This document shows positions 22,301 through 34,400 of a stretch of DNA of 64,000 nucleotides, piece by piece. Origin of the DNA: Cryphonectria parasitica EP155 (taxonomy: Eukaryota; Ascomycota; Sordariomycetes; Diaporthales; Cryphonectriaceae); assembly GCF_011745365.1 (NCBI RefSeq), contig NW_024468910.1:4244068-4308067 (forward strand). The letters run 5' to 3'. A program made the translations under genes and the position numbers. Position 1 is the first letter of the stretch, and every line of letters begins with the position of its first letter. Under the pieces are notes generated by a model that saw only the letters and a program-made list of their open reading frames with translations, was not told the origin of the DNA and did not search any database.

Positions 22301-22805
22301 GCTGGAGCTGTGCGATCTTCCTCGCCTGTGCAGGTGGAGGAGCAGACTGCGCCCTCTTCCGCTTCGCTATCTCTGCGGTAGGGACTGTACACTCGTCTCC
22401 GCCATCTCCTATGATCTCGGGAAAGGTATCGACGAACCTTACGACAAGGCCCCTCTTATTTCTACGCCTCGTGCTCGGGGGACGTCCACGCATAGCAAGC
22501 TGCTGCTGCTCTCGTGGCTGCGGGTTCAATTGATAGGCATTCGGCGGCTGCTGCTGTTGGTGGTCACGGACGGGGGTGTTGACCTCGAGAGCGTTTGGAT
22601 ACCGGCGAGCATTGGAAGTGTCGAGCTTGGCCAGCATCTGGGGAGCGGCATGCACGACGGGGAGGTTGTCGTGTGGAGAGTTTTGGAAGAAATTGCTGAG
22701 GTCGTCATTTCCTGGGGCGACCTCGTTGGGATTCGAGACCTTCCTCTCGCGACCGAAGAGCTTCCCCATGAGACGGCCTCTCTTGGACTGGCCTTCCGAC
22801 TCCAT
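19371..22805 (-). CDS. Large conserved-looking fungal protein, function unknown (1112 aa)
   Basis: Exons 22805-19538 and 19441-19371 join over a 96 bp intron (donor GTAAGT, acceptor ACCGCAG, phase 1). The spliced end replaces a spurious read-through tail with RDDFIRCLPAPVKGSR. Residues 1-370 are disordered: basic start (SKRGRLMGKLFGRERK), Gln/Pro tracts (RDHQQQQPPNAY), a proline run (PSPPPPPPPPVSLPPP). From about residue 375 on it looks globular, beginning with a helical region (EIFTARTRHLFELFRLQAE; WWFLKGRMTLEITIREQP), then alternating-strand segments (LDFCIVSQNGSVQLHIQSN; RGFRFAVVTGPSTKLLSAV) suggestive of several beta-rich or PH-like modules. No catalytic motif is recognised. I do not know its function; a membrane- or cortex-associated scaffold is only a guess. 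A TATA-like TTTATAAT lies about 140 bp upstream. Confidence 0.85.
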
Positions 22806-25800
22806 TCTGCCCCTCGCCGTTCTGGTCCTCTGCTTATGAGCCTGGCGATCGTGTGAGAGAAGGAGGACGAGGACGAGAAGGGCGAGATCTTGGGGGGGAG
22901 GAACAAGATGTTGACTCGCGTGCCTATCAGACGAGAGTTGGGAGCATTATAAACCGCCGCACAGGAGCACGAAGATTGTGTCTGTGGGGGAAGAGAGGTG
23001 TGCCTGCTGGACTAGATGGGTGAATGATCTGGCTCGACACGATCGTGTTCCAAGGGAGGGAGGATGGTTTTGGCGGTGATGATGTCTGGTGGAGAGCGTC
23101 GAGGGGGGCGCGCAATCGCTGTCGCGGTCAGGGTCAACGACTGTTGGTCTCTCTCTCTCTCTTTCTCTCTCTGTGTGTGTGTGTGTGTCGGCCGTCAATG
23201 CCCTACCAGTCAGTACCTTATGCCATGCTTGCCCTCCATCCAGGAGCTGACGTTGCAGAGGGAGGGCCGTTTCAGCAACGGCTGGGGGGTTGGAAGGGCG
23301 AAGACCCCTGAGGCCCCACGACCGACGCCAATAGGCCACTCGCTCACTGATCGGGTAGACGGTAGACCCCGGCCCCCACTTGCCATCCCCCTCCACAGGG
23401 TCTCTCTTTAGGGCAGTACTACTGTGTACGTAGTACTATAGGTTAGTGCTGTAGTCTTGTTTATTTATACTTAGCACCTGAAAGGTAGGGGCAGTATCCT
23501 GGCACCAGGAGACCCAAAATCTTTTGTTGTTGCATCTTCCCCCTCCTTTCTTGCAATTGGCCATTCCCAAGCCTAGAAAATGCATGAAGTATGTTCAGTT
23601 CTTTCATTACCTTATTGTTAACAGTAGCCACATCGATATATATGCATCGGAATGTAGGTTTCTCAGAGTCGATACACTGCAACAATTGGCGCCTCGAAAA
23701 GCCACTACAGGTGCTGCTGCTGCTGCTGCTGACAGATCATCGTTAGCGAGAACCTTGTACGCCTGCCAAGGCGAACTACCCCTGAATGTGGGGTCGGCCT
23801 TATCATACACATATAAGGTTAGTATCTATCTGCACATGTTCAACAGCGCCTTCATCCCATCTTGCTGACTATGCAAACCACCAGCTACTATGTAACACTG
23901 CAGCATGGTATATATTGTTGGCTCTTGTCCTCATGCAAGTCTATGATGTAGGGACGCATCTGCCCATCTTATGTTTGAGGGATTGCTGGACTGCAGACAA
24001 CCCTGCGTAAGAGATCGCTCCGGGGCGAGATGGCGCTTGAGCCAGGTCTGAGTTGCCTCGTAGGTTTCTAGATGACACGCCATTTAGATTGCGACGGCTT
24101 CCCTCATTTCACGCAACAGTAGCGAGGAAATACTCTCCTCCTCGCTAGCCGTTAGCCCAGGAGCAAGGGATCAGTACTGAGCACGGCGCTAAATCTGAGC
24201 GCTGACAGTCGCACCCGTTTGTCTCTTGGAAACATCCTCTCGTAGATGTCTTAGTATCAACACAAGTGTCGAGCCCACAGAGACAACAGACATCCATTAG
24301 GGCTGCTTCCACACGAGGCTGTCCGGCAGCTCATCTTAGTCGGAGATGTGATGTAGGGTTGGCGATGTATTTTTGGGTGTGCAAGCCTGTGCTGGCGAGT
24401 CATTCTGGGGTGCCCTCTGCAGGGCTCCTCACCGAAAAGTATCCCACAGCATCTGTCGGGATGAACGTGTAATCTTTCTCTGACCATCGTCACTTCCCAT
24501 AGTTGGCCTCATCGTCAGTCCGCCCGCCGGTGAAGGACTGCCTCGTTCTGCTTAATTCTAAGTGTGAAGAGTAAAGAGAGGGAGCGGCCCGTTCCGTACA
24601 ATTTGGAAAAGAGAGAGGAAGGGCGAGGTGAACAAAAAGGAGGCATGGAAGACGGGGTCGGACAGCCGGACAGCCGGACTTTAGTATGCGCTCCGAGGTG
24701 GCATATTGTCGCTTTCGTGCCTTAGTTTCAAAAGAGACGTCATCTTGCTGGACTGCATCAACCCTCGCCAACCGGCCGCAATGGGAAAAGGGTGGACAAG
24801 GCAAATCAAAGTGACATTGAAAATTCATTGGTGACAAAGTCAGCATCGTCGGCGATTTCGAAACTTTGAGGTGCCTACTGTGTCAGAATGTTTCTGTACC
24901 GCGGCGTCCTGTCACCGTGGCTGGCTCAACTTGTAATATATCGCTTCTTGTTGATGAAGATGTGACTGGCTTTCAATATCTTTGTATACATAGTTGTTTG
25001 ACAAGGACACCTACCTCCTTGTATGTGAGTGCTGCCACTGTGCAGGCTCGGGTTGTCCGGGTTTTGGTGTTCATGCAGAAGAGGACGTAGGCTGCCTCCG
25101 TCATGAGCCTAGTTGCTGGGCCGCCTAGCAACAAGTGACCAGGGGCCAAGTCAGTTGGGGTCATTCAAGGCGTCCAATGATCAGAATCGAAGACAATTCC
25201 TCCTTTTGCCCTTCTCCCCCTACATGCATGCGTTCATTGAGCTGTCACAAATTACAGGGAGTTGAGAGATGAGATCCGACAGCACGGTAGGCCGTTGGCA
25301 GACCGGGAGTTTCAGAGCACCAAGGATATGACATAACAGGCAAGCCCACTGTATTTGTACAGAACACATGCAGCAAAGAATGGCTTATAGAATCTACACT
25401 GTCGAACAAGCAATGCCTGGCCAAGCTTTGAAGGAGTCACCTGCAAAGCAGAGTGACAGGGATAGGCCGACAGACCGGCGGAGCAACGTCATGGGCGGTA
25501 AGCGGAGGTAAGTGCTAAAATACAGCTTGGTGCCCCGCCAACTGCTGACTACAATATGATGAGGAGTTGAGAAACGGAGAGGGAGAGCCCTCTTCTTCCA
25601 CCCTCCGTCATTCGGGCTAGGCTGAGCATCCGCCTTGCCTTTCAGCTACATCACCTCGACCAGGCCTCTACATCCTGCTCTAACTTTCCCCCCTCTTCAT
25701 ATCTACTCAACAACCTCTCCCAAGCGACTTGCCCTACCGTTCAGCACGGTGCCTGCGTTCGATACTCTGACCCCACCAAACAACCTATCTCGACAAGAGG

Positions 25801-25830
25801 GGCAGATCAAGCCCTACTTGTCACCTTGCT
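22806..25830. other. Divergent intergenic region (3.0 kb)
   Basis: It holds the promoters of the 1112-aa protein gene (-) and the OSBP gene (+). Seen: (CT)n/(GT)n at 23150-23188, a stem-loop with 8 bp arms AGTACTAC/GTAGTACT at 23415-23437, a short (CTG)n at 23716-23731, and a C/T-rich leader at 25590-25830. Short ORFs have no recognisable features. Confidence 0.5.
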
Positions 25831-27814
25831 ATGACTATGATGGGCCTCGTGTCCGGCCGTCGACGGGCCACTTCGACAACCAGTACGTGATAGAGATAAG
25901 GTCTTCTTCCTCTCTCGGTCCACTATACTTTGCATCACCAGCGTGAACATGGTCCCTACGTACCGCGCTAAGAAACTAACGAGACCCTCCTGTCCAGGCA
26001 GCCGAGGATCCACGGACGAGGGCAGAGGCGACGGTGGTGACGATGACACCCAGGTAGTCGAACCCGATCAGGGCAATGTGCTCTCCCACATCATCTCCCA
26101 GCTCAGGCCTGGTGCCGACCTCAGCAGGGTGACCCTTCCCACCTTCATCCTTGAGCCGCGCAGCATGCTGGAGCGCATTACAAAGTAGCCGCCCCCCCTC
26201 CCCCAAAATCGAAATTTATGGAACGTTTCCCCAGACTGACCAGCATCCCTGGATAGCTTTATGAGCCACCCTGAGATGCTGCTGCCGATACCTGAGATTG
26301 ACGACCCCGTGGAGAGATTTGTGTCCGTCGTCAAGTTCTACCTCAGTGGCTGGCACATCCGTCCTCCTGGAGTCAAGAAGCCGCTGAACCCCATCCTTGG
26401 CGAGATATTCACCTGTTACTGGGACTTTCCGGACAACACACGAGCATACTACATTTCGGAACAGACCTCGCACCACCCTCCGAAATCGAGCTACTTCTAC
26501 ATGGTCCCTGAGCACCACATCAGAGTTGATGGTACCCTGAAACCGAAGAGCAAGTTCCTCGGAAACTCAGCAGCAAGTTTGATGGAGGGCACAGCTGTCC
26601 TCACCTTCTTGAACCGGGGCAAGAATCCTCAGAAGGGCGAGCGCTAGTTAGTACAAGCCGATGATTGTTTACGGGCCTTGGGGAACTAACAGCCTTCGCA
26701 GTCACCTGACACAGCCTAACATGTACGCGAGAGGAATCCTCTTCGGCAAGATGAAGTACGAGTTGGGAGACCACAGCGTCGTCCGATGCCCCGAGATGGG
26801 TCTCGTCGCGGACTTGGAGTTCAAGACAAAGGGCTGGGTCGGTGGGATGTATAATGCAATCGGCGGAACAATCAAGAATGAGAAGACGGGCGAGGTGCTA
26901 TACGAGCTCTCTGGGCTGTGGAGCGATGAGATGTTCGTCAAGGATCTCAAGGTATGTATCACAGCGCACTCTATTCCCTATACACCCACTCGGTTGCTAA
27001 CCACCACGCTACAGACTGGTCACAAGGAGATGTTTTTCAACGCACATCGTTCGAAGCCGGCACCCCCACAAGTCAGGCCTGTTGAGGAACAGGAGGAAGG
27101 AGAGTCACAGAAGCTGTGGTTCAAGACCGCACAGGCCGTCAAGGACCGAAATCACGAGCTCGCTACCGACGAGAAATCGAAGATCGAGGATGCGCAACGA
27201 GATGAGGCCGCTAAGAGGGCTCAAGATGGAGTCGAGTGGCACCCACGACTGTTCAGAAGGGTCCAGGGCGGACCGGGTGGCCCTGAAGAAGGAGAGGAAG
27301 ATCTAGAATGGATCATCAATGCGCAAATGTGAGTATACCTCAGGTTTGCGGAGGAAAGGAAGGGAGGCGTGGGGGAGTTAACCCCTTGAACACCTGTACT
27401 GACTATACCACCAGCGACAGCTCCGATTCGAAGAAATGTGCCGAACAGATTCTGGCGATCTACCCGATTCTTCCAGGACAGACGGTGAATAGAGCGCACT
27501 CAATTCCCCCAAGGGCATCCGGCAGCAAGCCAGCTGAAAGCAAACCAACCCCTGCGCAGCCAGCTCATGAGGACCTGATAGACTTTGGCCAAGACGACAG
27601 CCCAGCAGAGCCACCAAGGCCAACCGCGGTACCCTCCTCCAATGAACCCAGGATGGAGAGCACCGGAGAGATCTCGGGATTGTTGAAGAGTACAGGCAAG
27701 CCCTCAGAGGGACCACTCATTGATTTCCACAACGACCTGAAGAAAAACATACCCAACATGACGCGATCGGACACAGCAGAGTCAAATGACGTCTTTGTGG
27801 ACGCCAAAGAATAA
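25831..27814 (+). CDS. Oxysterol-binding protein-related lipid transfer protein (ORP/Osh)
   Basis: Six exons (25831-25882, 25998-26184, 26257-26646, 26702-26951, 27015-27328, 27415-27814) sum to 1593 nt, 530 aa; every junction restores family sequence ([41 protein letters not shown]). The ORP fingerprint EQTSHHPP is at residues 148-155, with [19 protein letters not shown] upstream. ORPs exchange sterol or phosphatidylserine for PI4P between membranes. No PH domain, ankyrin repeats or TM segment are present, so it is a short soluble ORP; the start ([15 protein letters not shown]) leans to the Osh6/Osh7 group rather than Kes1, which is inference. A C-terminal extension of about 100 residues is disordered and carries LIDF twice ([20 protein letters not shown]). 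Introns are 115, 72, 55, 63 and 86 bp. Confidence 0.95.
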
Positions 27815-28511
27815 GTAGAATAGGGCAATGTCTCCAGGTGATTGGGACTGGCACAGGTGCAAAGACAAGAAAGACCGCGGTACATCCGTAGAGCACGGAA
27901 TACGAGGACGGCGTTTAGTAGTGGTAATATCGAGGCTCAGAAACGGACATTACATTGTTGTCTCTTCAATTTATATCTCTTTTCAAAGAACACTCGGAAG
28001 AAATATCTTAGCTCGTTGAGGAAATTATGCTGTCCAGAGAACCGTCTGCCCATCAAATGCCTTGCATCATCACATGCCAGAGATAAACTTTGTCTCTCTT
28101 TTATCTTTGATATCCCCGCCAACCCGACGCCAAACGCCTATACTTCCTTGCCGCTATCCTCTCCATCAATGACCTGAATGTCGTTTACGGATCTTTCACC
28201 TGATCAAACGGCTCTTTTTGAGTCACGAGAATTCTGCAACTCAGGCCGTGGTGGGAACCACCAGCGCCGCCATTCGAGCAACCAACATGATCGTCTGTGG
28301 CTCTCCAGCGCTTCATGAATCGTCGTCAGCCCCTTTTGTAATGATCTAAGGCTCCGGTTGGGGCGTCCCCATTCACAGGAGCACATCCCGCCCACACTCC
28401 ACACAGGTCGAGGGCGGTGAGCTTATGCCAGATCGATGAAGCCCCCTCCAGAGCTGTAATCACCCTTTTTGCTGACGGGCCCGAAACCGAACCCCTGTAT
28501 AAAGTGGTCTC
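27815..28511. other. Convergent spacer between OSBP and U2AF genes
   Basis: 3' flanks only; AT-rich around 27960-28010. No gene seen. Confidence 0.55.
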
Positions 28512-29233
28512 TTAGTATCTCCGCCTTGTAGGTTCTGGGCTGGGACTCCTCGAAGGGGTCTTGTTATCTCTGCCGCCGTCCTTGAGCCACTTCTTGGTGG
28601 CGAGGGTCAACTCGCGGTCGAGCTCGTCGCCAGGATTTTTGCGGTGGATGAAATTGCAGAAGCCGCCCCGGACACAGCCCTCGCCGCTGTTGAGGCGGCA
28701 ACAGGCCTCGCGAAAGTCGGTGACGGGGCTGAGTTCGCAGTAGATGGGTCGGGCGGCGTACCAGCGCGAGTTGAGGTCGTCGCAGGCCTTCTGGGCAGAC
28801 TCCTCGTACTTGAAGCGGGCGTAGACGTTGCCGATCAGGTGGTCGTTGTTGTTGTCGCAGACAACGAGCTCCTCGAGCTCGCCGTACTTGCACATCTCGC
28901 ACCAGACGTCCTCATAGAAGGCGTCGAAGTGGTTCTGCAGCTGCGAGGGGTTCATGCGGTTCTTGGGGTCGAAGGCTGGGTTCTGGTACAGGTTCGGCAT
29001 CAGGATCGTCTGGCTGTACGAAGGCTTGACATGCTTGCGGGAGCAGCGGTCGCCGTGCCGGCAGGCGCCGATCTTGTAGTAGAAGGAGCAGTTGACCTTT
29101 ATTTCGAGGCAAGGAGAAAATAAATGTTATGTTAGTAAGACTTGTCACGTTGAGGGCAAGGAGATGTAAGATGAAGAGTTAAACTAACCTTGTCCTGCTC
29201 AGTACCAAAGATACTTGCCAAATAGGAAGCCAT
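28512..29233 (-). CDS. U2AF23: U2 snRNP auxiliary factor small subunit (U2AF23/35)
   Basis: Recognises the AG at 3' splice sites as the small half of the U2AF heterodimer. Exons 29233-29189 and 29096-28512 (92 bp intron, GTTAGT donor, phase 0) give 209 aa, close to the short fungal U2AF23 size. Zinc finger 1 is C18-x8-C27-x5-C33-x3-H37 (CSFYYKIGACRHGDRC). The central UHM/RRM contains GNVYARFKYEESAQKACDDL and the NSRWYAARPI tryptophan motif. Zinc finger 2 is C148-x7-C156-x5-C162-x3-H166. The C-terminus has only a short SR-like stretch (TPSRSPSPEPTRRRY) instead of the long RS domain of animals. The intron after MASYLASIFGTEQDK sits just before finger 1. Confidence 0.97.
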
Positions 29234-31418
29234 TGTGAAGAGGTTCCTGTTGTGTATTTGCTGCTTTCTTTATGGTTATTCCTTGGGTTGGGAGAGGATT
29301 GTGGATTGGGGAGATTCGCGATGTTTGTCGGCAGCAGCAGTTGTAGCGAGGATGAGGTTGATCAATCGCCATGTGCACGTCAAGGCGACATTTACGCGGC
29401 GAGCGGCTTTGAAATTCTACACTAGCCACAAATGAGTGGAGACAATTTCTAGAATGCGCCACAGCTTACTAAGGGAGACCAGTCCCCAAGTGAGTGAGTC
29501 CAACAGCTGCCACTTCTCTCCTTATTTATTTACGTTTTATTGGAGGTGGTAAGTCATTACACCACGAGCGATCTCAGTCATATATCATAATGTCCTCCTT
29601 GCACCAAGGGAGCCGAACCGAAAACGTTCACAATCCATGATAACAGTTGGACAACGACCTTATTCTAGGGACGAATGTCTTCATATGCGCCTAATGAACC
29701 CTCTCCAGTCTCCTTCTATTTGGAAGCAGTAGTGGGGATGCTTTGATCTACCGTGTCAGGGACCAACATCTGCCCTTGTTCAAGATTGCTTTACCAGAAG
29801 CAATGTTTCCAGAAACCTAGATAGCCTCTTACACCATAGCATCCTCAGAGAAGAGGTGAAGAGGACTGCATCTTCCCACTGGTCAGGGGACCCCACAGAG
29901 CACTGCTAGGAACCACTGCTACTATGTATGGCATACTCAGCAAGTGGAGCTTCATCCACTGTCACGAGTAGGAGGGCCCCTCAGGAATATTTATCAATTG
30001 TGTTGTTGGCAGGTTAGCATAATTGCTCATAAATCATGAGTCTCTCGTTGTGGTAAGACAAATTTAATGATCTCCGACAGCCCCTCCTCCACGAATCAAT
30101 TCGTATGTGAGTACATATCACGATATGCATTCCCAATGCATTCCATGTGCAACGACACGCCGTGTTCGAAATGCCAGAGAACTCTCTAATCAAAATTCAA
30201 GGCTGCCTAGACTCAGAGTCACATTGCAGGATAGAGATACCAATTCTTGTCCTTAGTGACCCAGGAGTCAAGCTGAGGGTTCCTTTCCACCGAGCAGGAG
30301 TTGTGCCAGTGGCTTTGAGCATCTAGCGCAGAACAGCTTGTCAAGCTTGTCCACATACATAATAGACCAGTTGATGTGGACCGCGGGGGAGGGATGTGGA
30401 ACCAATACTATGGTACACCCCATTCTTGTCTAGTTCCTAGTTCAGACGGTGTCACCGTGAGTGGGAGCCACAAGCCCACCTACAAAGTACATACTCTAGT
30501 ACAAATGGTAGTATGTGTGCTGTAGATCCGGAAGAGGGAGCCGTAAGGTTTTTGCAGAGCACAACGATCTCAAGCCATTCTTTAATCCGACCCTTGTTGC
30601 AAGCACATTGGCTAGGAGCCATCATCAGAGCTTTGGCTTACAACAATTTCTTCATAAAACAACACGAGACAAGGTTCAAGACGGCCCTGATGATGTGAAA
30701 GCAACACAGTAGTAATACAGAATTAATTTAAGCAGGACTCAGCACAGCAGGGGGTGGGGCTGGGGCTGGGGCTGTACAGGTGAACTGAGCCTTATCAACC
30801 CAGCAGCACGGCAGCAAGATTCCGTGTGGGAGCTGCACCACAGTGGCAGTGGTGCCATGTGTGCACTGCGATGGACCCCTGTAGCTTCGGGTTTGGGGGG
30901 CTTGGTCCCAGACAGAGTGTGTTTACGTCACTCCTGAGCAGCTCCCTGTTTTCGGACAGGGTCCTTCTTGGTTCGAGAACAGATGCTGCCGAGATGTGGT
31001 CTTGTTCGATCACATTAGAACAGGCTTGGGAGAACTCTGATAGGCAGTACCACACAAGGTACTGTTGACACCAAGCTCAAACAGCTCAACCTTGCGTGGC
31101 CAGCGTTCTACAAGCTTTTTAGTCTCACAAGTAGCCAGCGCAGCCCCCCATCTTTCCCAGAAACCCATTTTACATGTTTTCCTTTACAAACCAGCCACCC
31201 TATCTTACCAACTGGTCCATCCTCCCCTCGACCTCCTCGTCGTCTCCCGCACCCTCTGCTTACAGCTGTGCCTCTCCTCCAACATTGCCAGCATTACTAG
31301 CACTGCAGCCGGGAGACGCACGAACAAGATTGTGGTCCTGCCCCCCAGTCTCCCTTTCACATCGAGCGCAACCTCCTTCCGCCCAGCCTAGATTGAACAA
31401 CCAATTGAGAATCACACC
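29234..31418. other. Divergent intergenic region (2.2 kb)
   Basis: Promoter side of U2AF (-) and tricalbin (+). GGGGCT repeats lie at about 30752-30772, and ATACTATGGTAC at 30405-30416 is related to the 8068 palindrome. A C/T-rich segment at 31200-31390 precedes the tricalbin start. No gene was supported. Confidence 0.5.
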
Positions 31419-34400
31419 ATGGCGACAGAACAAGCAGCAGAAGAGCTGAAGCAGCAAGGAGCCATGGAGGCCTCTCGGGATCCAGAGAGCTCTGTCACTG
31501 CTGAGGATGCGGAAAAGAAGATCCTAGAGGAGACCAGGAGTGCCGGCGTTGCTGCCTTCAAGTTCAACCCGGATGCCAGTCCGGCTGAGAAGAAGGCGCA
31601 GGCCAGAGAGGTGAGCAGATGAGGAAGAGACGTCCTGCCCTCTTCCCTCTCTTGTTGGTCACGCATCTAACAGCTGTCCCTTTTCACCAGGCCGTTCCTG
31701 AAGGCTTCCATTCCAATCGGCGCAAAGGTGCGGCACTCGTCACCGACCGAGACGGCGGAGAACCCGATTACGACATCCCCGAGGACTCCAAGGCCGGAGC
31801 CATTGAAGTTTCCAAAGATGCTGGCGGGAGAGCTATGATCGATGGGAAGCCTGCTGATGGCGGGCCAGAGATGGGGCCCCAGACTGGCTGGGCTCCTCAG
31901 TTTGGCTGGCCCGTCGAATCTGCCATGGAGGGCGAGAGCTTGCTGGATCACCAGACTTGGCTGGAGGGTAAGATCCCGGACAAGTTCTATGGCGGTAAGT
32001 CAATCAAGCCAGGTCTCAGCCTTTCGCCTACTTTGCGTATATACTGACTGCATGCTTCCAGATTGGTATTACAATGCTGCGGTAATTGCTTTTGCCTGCA
32101 TCTCCTCATGGTTTGTTGCCGTCCTCGGGGGTGGCCTCGGATGGGTCTTCACCATCATGGCCTGTTGTGCGACCTACTACCGAACCTCCCTTCGGAGGGT
32201 CCGCCGTAACTTCAGAGACGACTTGAACCGCGAGGTCAATCTCAAGAGACTGGAAACGGATACGGAATCTCTCGAATGGATTAACTCGTTCTTGGTTAAG
32301 TTCTGGCCTATCTATCAGCCTGTTTTGGCTGCCACCATCATCAGCTCTGTTGATCAGGTCTTGAGCGGCGCAACCCCTGGGTTTCTCGACAGCCTGCGGC
32401 TCAAGGAGTTCACCTTGGGCTCCAAACCCCCACGCATGGAGCACGTCAAAACGTACCCCAAGGCCGAGGACGACGTGGTGATCATGGACTGGAAGTTCAG
32501 TTTCACCCCGAATGACACTGCCGATATGACCTCCCGTCAGATCAAGAGCAAGATCAACCCCAAGGTCGTACTTGAGATCCGCATCGGCAAGGCAATGGTC
32601 AGCAAAGGCCTGGACGTCATCGTCGAGGATATGGCGTTCGAGGGCATCATGCGGTTGAAGATCAAGCTCCAGCTCGCCTTCCCTCACGTCGAGAAGATTG
32701 AAATGTGCTTCCTCGAGCGGCCGACGATTGACTACGTCTGCAAGCCGCTGGGAGGTGAGACGTTTGGGTTCGATATCAACTTCATTCCTGGTCTCGAAAG
32801 CTTCATCCTCGAGCAGATCCATGGAAATTTGGCGCCGATGATGTACGCACCGAACGTGTTCCCCATCGAAGTCGCCAAGATGCTCGCAGGCTCCCCGGTT
32901 GACCAGGCCATTGGCGTGGTTGCTATCACTCTTCACGGTGCTCAGGGTCTCAAGAACCCTGACAACTTCTCTGGCAACCCAGATCCGTACGCCGTGGTCA
33001 CCCTGAACAAGAGACAAGCACTGGCGCAGACCAAGACCGTAAAAGACAACCCGAACCCCCGTTGGAATGAGACCCACTACATCATTGTCACATCCTTCAA
33101 CGATACCCTGGATATTCAGGTATTTGATTGGAACGAATTTCGCAAAGACAAGGAGCTCGGCACTGCGTCTTTCTCTCTCTCGAGCGTCGAGGAGATTTAC
33201 GAGCACGAGAACGAGCGTCTTGAGATCAAGTCGGGCGGCAAGGCTCGCGGCGCCCTCATGTGCGACATCCGCTTCTTCCCCGTCCTCGAGGCAACAAAGG
33301 GCCCAGACGGTACCGAGGAACCCCTTCCGGATACACCCACTGGTATCCTGCGCTTCACTGTTGAGCAGGCCAAGGACCTCGATGGGTCCAAGAGTCTTGT
33401 CGGCCAGCTCAACCCCTACGCCCATCTGCTGCTCAACGGTAAGGAGATTCACACTACCAAGAAGCTGAAGCGGACCAACAACCCAATCTGGGACAACGGC
33501 ACCAAGGAGATCCTGATCACAGATCGCAAGGCTGCCAAACTTGGCGTCGTCATCAAGGATGATCGCGACTTAGCTGGTGATCAGATACTCGGCACATACT
33601 CGATCAAGCTGGAGGATATGCTCGACCTGATGGCCAAGGGACAGGACTGGTACAACATCTCTGGCGCAAAGACAGGCCGTGTAAAGATGCAAGCGCAATG
33701 GCGGCCCGTTGCACTTTCTGGCATTGTGGCCGGAACCGGAGGCTATCAGACACCCATCGGACTGATGCGCTTTCATTTCCAAAGTGCCAGGAATCTGCGG
33801 AACTTCGAGACCATGGGTAAATCCGATCCGTACGTACGAGTCTCTCTGTCTGGTATCGAACGAGCTCGCACTGTTACCCACCGCAATACGCTCAACCCCG
33901 ATTTCGACGAGGTTTTGTATGTGCCTGTCCACTCTAACAGGGAACGACTTCAAATCGAGGTCATGGACGCGGAGAAGATGGGCAAGGACCGTAGCTTGGG
34001 TCTTATCGACATACATGCTGCCGACTACGTACATCAGGACGAGAGTGGCGAATACCTAGTCCATGACCAGAAATCTCTTCACGATGATGGCCTGAAGCTT
34101 CATGGAAAGGGTACCCCGAAGGGCTTGCTCAAGTACACTGTCGCGTTCTACCCAACTCTGAACATTGCGGATCCCGAGGACGAAGAAGAAGAAAAGGAGC
34201 AAGAGAAGCAGGGTGATACAGCAGTGTCGCAGAATGGCGACGTCAAGGCTTCCCTAGACGTGCCACGACCTGAGAACCCTGGCAAGTTCTCGTCCACGGT
34301 TGGTGCTGCATCTGGAGACGCAGACAAAGATGCGGCCCGGCCCGTGACACCTATCTCGCCTGTGTCCGCTACGATGCCTCGGAAGTCGAAAGACGAGAGA

